NCBI GenBank assembly: GCA_964435775.1
Contig: CAYTAP010000002.1
Span: 1-64,000 of the forward strand
Length of the DNA: 64,000 nucleotides
Direction of reading: 5' to 3'
Source: CAYTAP01 sp964435775
GTDB lineage: Bacteria; Planctomycetota; Phycisphaerae; Tepidisphaerales; Tepidisphaeraceae
Shown one piece after another: positions 60,288 through 64,000 of this stretch; within the stretch, counting starts at the first letter, position 1, and every line of letters starts with the position of its first letter. The notes beneath the pieces were generated by a model. The model searched no databases. It was given only the letters and a program-made list of their open reading frames with translations, and was not told the DNA's origin. Made by a program: the position numbers and the translations under genes.

Positions 60288-61124
60288 ATGGAACCCATGT
60301 CAAATCCCCCACACGAGCCTTCTGTGTCGAATGACGCGAGCGAAGCCGGCGCGGTCGCCGCTCCCCACCCGCCGCAGCGAGTGATTCCAGAGCTCCCGTC
60401 CGTTCCACGCCCATACACCGCGCGGGCCCGCCGCCGCGCCTGGAACGAGCCGCGCGTCCGCTTTCTCTGGATCGCCGCGATCGTCCTGTTCGGCGCCGCC
60501 TGCTACATCGCGCTGCTGCAAACGATCCAGTGGCGGCACGACATGCGCCTCGTGCGCTCGGGCACGGTCCTCAGCGCGTATGTCGTCGAGGCCGACGGCA
60601 AGGCCCACGCCGGGCCGGAGTTCACACCCCCCGTCTCCGTCAAGCTCAAGTACGATCTCGGTGGCCAGAGCCATACCGTCACCGGGATCATCCAGGCCGG
60701 TGAAGGCCCGCGCTACGTCTCCCCCCGGACCAACCTCCCGATCCGCGTCGATCCCGATCATCCCGAGGACTGGACCGCGCGGGATCACCTCTCGAGCGTC
60801 TTCCGCGAGCTCCTGGGCGCGGGGCTCGTCCTGGTCGTCGTCCTGTTGACGCTGCTCGTCGCCATGTGGATGCGTGGCCGCGTGCTCCGGATCTGGCGCG
60901 AGGGGGAGGTTCTGCCGGCCGTGGTCGTTCAACGCGGCCACTCGGCCATGGCACCGCGCTCGGCGGCGATCCGCTGCGCGTTGCGCGATCACCCCGACAA
61001 GCGCCTCTTCACCGTCTTCATCCCCCATTCCGCCGCGAAGCTCGCCCCCGGCGACCAGCTTCAACTCATCGCCCCCAAGGGTCACCCCGAGCGCGCCATC
61101 CCCGCCATGCTCTATCACGACTAA
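60288..61124 (+). CDS. DUF3592-like membrane protein in the elongation cluster
   Basis: A 278-residue protein. The N-terminal 65 residues are soluble and Pro/Ala-rich; two helices (FLWIAAIVLFGAACYIALLQ and LGAGLVLVVVLLTLLVAMWM) flank a periplasmic beta-like domain (about 90-200; VVEADGKAHAGPEF, VSVKLKYDLGGQSHTVTG, ISVDPDHPEDW-like strands), the DUF3592 arrangement. The C-terminal part is soluble. Its function is unknown. Placement between PBP2 and rodA, genes that are normally adjacent, suggests an envelope role or a later insertion. The ATG at 60288 is used, as the preceding frame is repeat sequence. Confidence 0.75.
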   Translation: MEPMSNPPHEPSVSNDASEAGAVAAPHPPQRVIPELPSVPRPYTARARRRAWNEPRVRFLWIAAIVLFGAACYIALLQTIQWRHDMRLVRSGTVLSAYVVEADGKAHAGPEFTPPVSVKLKYDLGGQSHTVTGIIQAGEGPRYVSPRTNLPIRVDPDHPEDWTARDHLSSVFRELLGAGLVLVVVLLTLLVAMWMRGRVLRIWREGEVLPAVVVQRGHSAMAPRSAAIRCALRDHPDKRLFTVFIPHSAAKLAPGDQLQLIAPKGHPERAIPAMLYHD

Positions 61125-61137
61125 TGTCTTTTGCCTT

Positions 61138-61170
61138 CACTGCCCACCGCCCACTGCCGACTGCCCACTA
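61138..61170. repeat. CACTGCC heptamers before rodA
   Basis: Five units (CACTGCC, CACCGCC, CACTGCC, GACTGCC, CACTATT) form the complementary sense of the CAGTGGG family, ending eleven bases before the rodA ATG. Confidence 0.82.
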
Positions 61171-61181
61171 TTCCTCCCCCC

Positions 61182-62366
61182 ATGAACCGACTCTGGCAAC
61201 AACTCGCCATCGCGACCAACTGGCCGGTCCTCGTCGCCGTCGCCGTCCTCTCGAGCGTCGGCGTCATCAGCATCTGGGCCGATTCGCCCGCCGACGGCCA
61301 CAAGCAGCTCATCTTCCTCTTCATCGCCTTCGCCTGCATGGCCGTCTTCCAGGCGATCAACTACCAGACGATCGGCCGAATCGCCTGGGCCTTCTACGCC
61401 CTCAGCCTGTTCCTCATTTTTTACACCGTCATCCCCCTCACCCACGGCGCGGCCGGCGACAACCGCCTCTTCCGCGTCCCCTACACCGGCGGCGCGTTCA
61501 ACTGGATCAACTTCGGCCCCGTCAAACTCCAACCGGCCGAGCTCATGAAGATCGCCTTCGTCCTCGTCCTGGCCCGTTATCTCCGCTTCCGCTCCAACTA
61601 CCGCTCATTCACCGGCCTGCTCGCCCCCTTCGCCCTGGCGCTCGTGCCCCTGGTCCTCATTCTCAAACAGCCGGACCTGGGCACCTCGCTCATCTTCATT
61701 CCCACGCTCTTCGCCATGCTCTTCGTCGCCGGGGCCAAAATCCGCCACCTCGCCATCATCATCCTCATCGGCCTGATCCTCGCCCCGGTCGCCTGGCTCA
61801 GCGGCCCGGAGGCCAACGTCCCCGTCCTCAAGCATTTCCCCACGCTCGTCAAGTCGTATCAACGCGCCCGGGTCAACGCGCTCTTCTCCAATGACCCCGC
61901 CTTGCTCAAGAGCACCGGCTTCCAGCTCGACAAGGCCCTGACCGCCTTCGGCTCCGGCGGCGCGACCGGCAAGGGGTTCGGCAACATCCCCGTCGGCCGG
62001 CATGTCCCCGAGGCCCACAACGACATGGTCTTCTCGATCATCGGCGAACAGTTCGGCTTCTTCGGCTCCGCCGTCGTCCTCGCCGCCTATCTCGTCCTCT
62101 TCGCCGCCGGCGTCGAGATCGCCGCCGCCACCCGCGAACCCTTCGGCAAACTGATCGCCGTCGGGATCATCGCGCTGCTCGCGTCGCAGGCTTTCCTCAA
62201 CCTGATGGTCGTCTTGAAGCTCATGCCCGTCACCGGCGTGACGCTCCCGTTCGTCAGCTACGGTGGCAGCTCCCTGATCGCCAGCTTCATGGCCGCCGGC
62301 CTCCTGCTCAACGTCGGCCAGAACCGCCCCCTCGTCATCGCCCGCAACGCCTTCGAGTTTGAGTAG
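61182..62366 (+). CDS. rodA: Peptidoglycan glycosyltransferase RodA
   Basis: A 394-residue SEDS protein with ten helices. Key motifs: INYQTIGRIAWAFYALSL, NWINFGPVKLQPAELMKIAF (the GP-x-x-x-QPSE-like region near residue 115), KQPDLGTSLIF, FGSGGATGKGFG, HNDMVFSIIGEQFGF and PFVSYGGSSLI. RodA polymerises glycan strands together with PBP2. The ATG at 61182 follows the heptamer block and is the natural N-terminus. Confidence 0.96.
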   Translation: MNRLWQQLAIATNWPVLVAVAVLSSVGVISIWADSPADGHKQLIFLFIAFACMAVFQAINYQTIGRIAWAFYALSLFLIFYTVIPLTHGAAGDNRLFRVPYTGGAFNWINFGPVKLQPAELMKIAFVLVLARYLRFRSNYRSFTGLLAPFALALVPLVLILKQPDLGTSLIFIPTLFAMLFVAGAKIRHLAIIILIGLILAPVAWLSGPEANVPVLKHFPTLVKSYQRARVNALFSNDPALLKSTGFQLDKALTAFGSGGATGKGFGNIPVGRHVPEAHNDMVFSIIGEQFGFFGSAVVLAAYLVLFAAGVEIAAATREPFGKLIAVGIIALLASQAFLNLMVVLKLMPVTGVTLPFVSYGGSSLIASFMAAGLLLNVGQNRPLVIARNAFEFE

Positions 62367-62404
62367 GGGGCAACGGGCCGCAAGCGCCGGCGACGGGCCG
62401 AAAC

Positions 62405-62535
62405 GAAGGATGAAGGATGAAGGACGCCGCGCGAAGGATGGATGAGGCGCGGTCAATCCCTTCGCGCCTGCGCGCCTTGGCGCCCCATTTTTTTCCCCGT
62501 CTTCCCTTCGCGCCTTCGCGGCTTGGCGTGAGCCT
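62405..62535. repeat. GGATGAA heptamers and CTTCGCG/CTTGGCG blocks
   Basis: 62405-62424 holds the GGATGAA units; 62460-62485 and 62507-62534 hold repeated CTTCGCGCCTTCGCGGCTTGG-type words. These occupy the spacer after rodA. Confidence 0.65.
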
Positions 62536-62610
62536 CTTCTCATCCGTCATCCTGCATTCCTGGCCCGGCGCGGTTTTGACATCGCCGCCGCGCCACCGCA
62601 AAATCCGGCG

Positions 62611-63141
62611 ATGCGCCTGATCCCGCTCGCTTTGTTGCCGCTTGTGCTTCTCAGCGCCTGCCAGAGCGCTGCGCCGCCGGCGCGCGATGAGCGGGCCTGC
62701 GCGATGTTCGCCGCGACATCGATGCGGATTCATCCGATCTTCACCGACATCAAGGACTGGACCGGCGACGGGAAGCCCGATGGCGTCGAGGCGCTGCTCG
62801 AGTTTCAGGACCGGTTTTCCGATCCGGTCAAGGCGATGGGGTCGGTCGTCTTCGAGCTCTTTGAATACCGCCGGGACAACCCCGACCCGCGCGGAAACCG
62901 CGTCGCCAACCCGTGGGTCGCGTCGATCAACACCGTTGATCAGCAGCGCGAACACTGGAACCGCACGAGCCGGACCTACAGCTTTCAACTGGCGTTCCCC
63001 GCCATCCATCCGACCAAGACCTATGTCCTGACCGCCATCTTCGAGCGCTCCGGCGGCGGGCGCTTCTTCGACCGCACGATCCTCACGCCCGCCGGGGCGA
63101 ACCATTCCCCATCGCCCGCCAGCCGTCCGGTTTCGCCGTGA
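62611..63141 (+). CDS. Secreted lipoprotein of unknown function
   Basis: A 176-residue lipoprotein (MRLIPLALLPLVLLSAC, lipidated C17). The mature part has a conserved-looking IHPIFTDIKDWTGDGKPDGVEALLEF segment and ends with a C-terminal tail rich in Pro/Ser. The KDWTGDGKPDGVEAL segment resembles a calcium-binding or Dockerin-like loop but is not complete. It may belong to the family of planctomycete DUF proteins on the outer membrane. No function is proposed. Confidence 0.75.
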   Translation: MRLIPLALLPLVLLSACQSAAPPARDERACAMFAATSMRIHPIFTDIKDWTGDGKPDGVEALLEFQDRFSDPVKAMGSVVFELFEYRRDNPDPRGNRVANPWVASINTVDQQREHWNRTSRTYSFQLAFPAIHPTKTYVLTAIFERSGGGRFFDRTILTPAGANHSPSPASRPVSP

Positions 63142-63162
63142 CTCCAGCAAGAGCCATGACCC

Positions 63163-63831
63163 ATGACCCACACGACGCCCACCATCCTGGACCAGCCGGT
63201 TGATCCGGCCCGCGACCACGTTCTCGGTCCGCCCGATGCGGAAATGACGCTGGTCGAATACGGCAGCTATGCCTGCCGCCAGTGCCACGCGGTCCATGAG
63301 GTCATCCAGGAACTCCGCGCCCGCTTCGGCGACCGCATGCGCTACGTGTTTCGCCACCTGCCGGTCACCGGCAGCGAGGAGGCCCTCTCCGCCGCCCAGC
63401 TCGCCGAGTACGCCTCCCAGACGACCGCGCAGTTCTGGCAGGTCCATGAAGCGCTGATGCAGCGCGGGCCCGTCTTCGCGCCGGGCGATTTCGGGCGGAT
63501 TGCGCGGGAGTTTTATCTGCCCCCCGGCGACGCGGCGCACGAACCGGCCTTCGAGGCCGCCCAGGCCCATGTCCAAAGCGACATCGACAGCGCCAAGCGA
63601 AGCGGGGCGCGGGCAACGCCCACCTTCTTCATCAACGGCAAACGCTACACCGGCACCTGGGATGAAAGCTCGCTGGCCGACGCGATGCTCGGGTCGCTCA
63701 GCCACCGCCTGCAATCCGCGGCGTTCGATTTCGTCCACTGGGGGCCGGCGTCGGGGCTCCTCCTGGGGCTGGCGACGCTGGCGGCGCTGATCCTGAGCAA
63801 CTCGCCGGCGCCTGCAGCGGTTTCCTCCTAG
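63163..63831 (+). CDS. DsbA-fold thioredoxin domain protein with C-terminal NhaA-like helix
   Basis: A 222-residue protein with a DsbA/thioredoxin-4 domain (active site AC38-R-Q-C41, cis-Pro in RATPTFF near residue 150, domain residues about 15-170). There is no N-terminal signal peptide. The C-terminal 40 residues include FVHWGPASGLLLGLATLAAL, a helix that resembles the first helix of NhaA Na+/H+ antiporters (fused to DsbA-like domains in some bacteria). The frame stops immediately afterwards, at 63831, before the lpxB frame begins. It may be a remnant of such a fusion or a tail-anchored oxidoreductase. The cysteine pair would redox-couple with membrane quinone proteins only if exported. Confidence 0.8.
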   Translation: MTHTTPTILDQPVDPARDHVLGPPDAEMTLVEYGSYACRQCHAVHEVIQELRARFGDRMRYVFRHLPVTGSEEALSAAQLAEYASQTTAQFWQVHEALMQRGPVFAPGDFGRIAREFYLPPGDAAHEPAFEAAQAHVQSDIDSAKRSGARATPTFFINGKRYTGTWDESSLADAMLGSLSHRLQSAAFDFVHWGPASGLLLGLATLAALILSNSPAPAAVSS

Positions 63832-63882
63832 TGCCACGCCGCCCCGAGGTCTCGGTCGGGCTCCATCACCTCCGCCCGGCCG

Positions 63883-64000
63883 CTGCGAGTGGGGCTGGTG
63901 GCCGGTGAGGCATCCGGCGATCAGCTCGGTGCCGCGCTCGTCGCCGCCCTGCGCGAGCGTTCGCCGGGCGCTGAATTCTTCGGCGTCTGCGGCCCGAAGA
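63883..64000 (+). CDS. lpxB: Lipid A disaccharide synthase, N-terminal fragment
   Basis: The frame opens after the stop at 63831 and reads LRVGLVAGEASGDQLGAAL, VAALRERSPGAEFFGVCGPK to the window edge. This is the N-terminus of LpxB (GT19), whose VAGExSGDxLGA motif binds UDP-diacylglucosamine. No ATG precedes it in frame; GTG at 63889 and CTG at 63883 are the likely start candidates. LpxB joins UDP-2,3-diacylglucosamine and lipid X, the product of LpxI, so both genes support lipid A synthesis. The C-terminal part is outside the window. Confidence 0.88.
   Translation, partial: MRVGLVAGEASGDQLGAALVAALRERSPGAEFFGVCGPK

Noticed and set aside
1..64000. tRNA, rRNA or other structured RNA genes
   Set aside because: No cloverleaf or rRNA-like sequence was recognised by eye; absence cannot be proved without a search.

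Overview
The window looks like one contig, with a single 10-N scaffold gap at 12897-12906, from a high-G+C Gram-negative bacterium. It most resembles a Planctomycetota genome, plausibly Phycisphaerae-like, and the gap suggests a metagenome or draft assembly. The evidence is a PEP-CTERM secreted protein, lipid A genes (lpxI complete, lpxB starting at the right edge), a DUF2339 giant membrane protein, a von Willebrand A / glutamine-amidotransferase-like membrane protein, many glycan-degrading enzymes and a complete mreB-mreC-mreD-PBP2-rodA elongation cluster. Taxonomy is inference; no rRNA or tRNA gene was recognised.

Layout. 1-6.9 kb: end of a beta-propeller gene, a TauE/SafE permease, a sugar block (GH127-like enzyme, PfkB kinase, small unknown), a secreted nucleoside hydrolase and MarC. 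6.9-10 kb: HIT protein, moaE, moaD, O-methyltransferase and lpxI on the minus strand. 10-12.3 kb: an IclR regulator and an unknown propeller-like protein. 12.5-16.5 kb: orphan HicB, the gap, a CPA1 antiporter and the PEP-CTERM protein. 16.8-20.1 kb: rarA, 5-formyl-THF cyclo-ligase, LysM-YkuD transpeptidase. 20.2-22.9 kb: a four-gene redox operon (16-Cys ferredoxin, Rieske protein, small membrane protein, TDT permease). 23.1-29.4 kb: metK, then a carbohydrate group (pectate-lyase-like protein, DUF3311 plus sodium:solute symporter, GH29 fucosidase). 29.4-32.1 kb: RCK_N protein, a P-loop/deoxyribosyltransferase-like fusion and a second nucleoside hydrolase. 32.5-35.8 kb: VWA/GATase-like protein and a lipoprotein. 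36-38 kb: a lower-G+C cassette (DUF6978-like plus DUF1828/DUF1829 pair and two small membrane proteins). 38.2-41.4 kb: PQQ-type propeller lipoprotein and a frame-disrupted purH. 41.7-54.3 kb: DUF2339 protein, a 2008-residue double-FHA protein, a CorC/HlyC protein and a polytopic membrane protein. 54.7-62.4 kb: mreB, mreC, mreD, PBP2, a DUF3592-like protein and rodA. 62.6-64 kb: lipoprotein, DsbA-fold protein with a C-terminal membrane anchor, and the start of lpxB.

The most unusual property is between the genes. The spacers are packed with short repeats. Several unrelated sequence families all share an exact 7-base period (CAGTGGG-, GGATGAA-, AATCAAA-, GAACATC-, AACGGAC-, GTCCGTG-, CATTCCG- and CCGAACC-like heptamers). 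Alongside them are at least two palindromic hairpin families (ends GTAGGGTCCG; core CATGGGCGG/CACGGGCG) and larger inverted repeats. Each of the five junctions from mreB to rodA, and the spacer after rodA, carries repeat material, mostly of different families.
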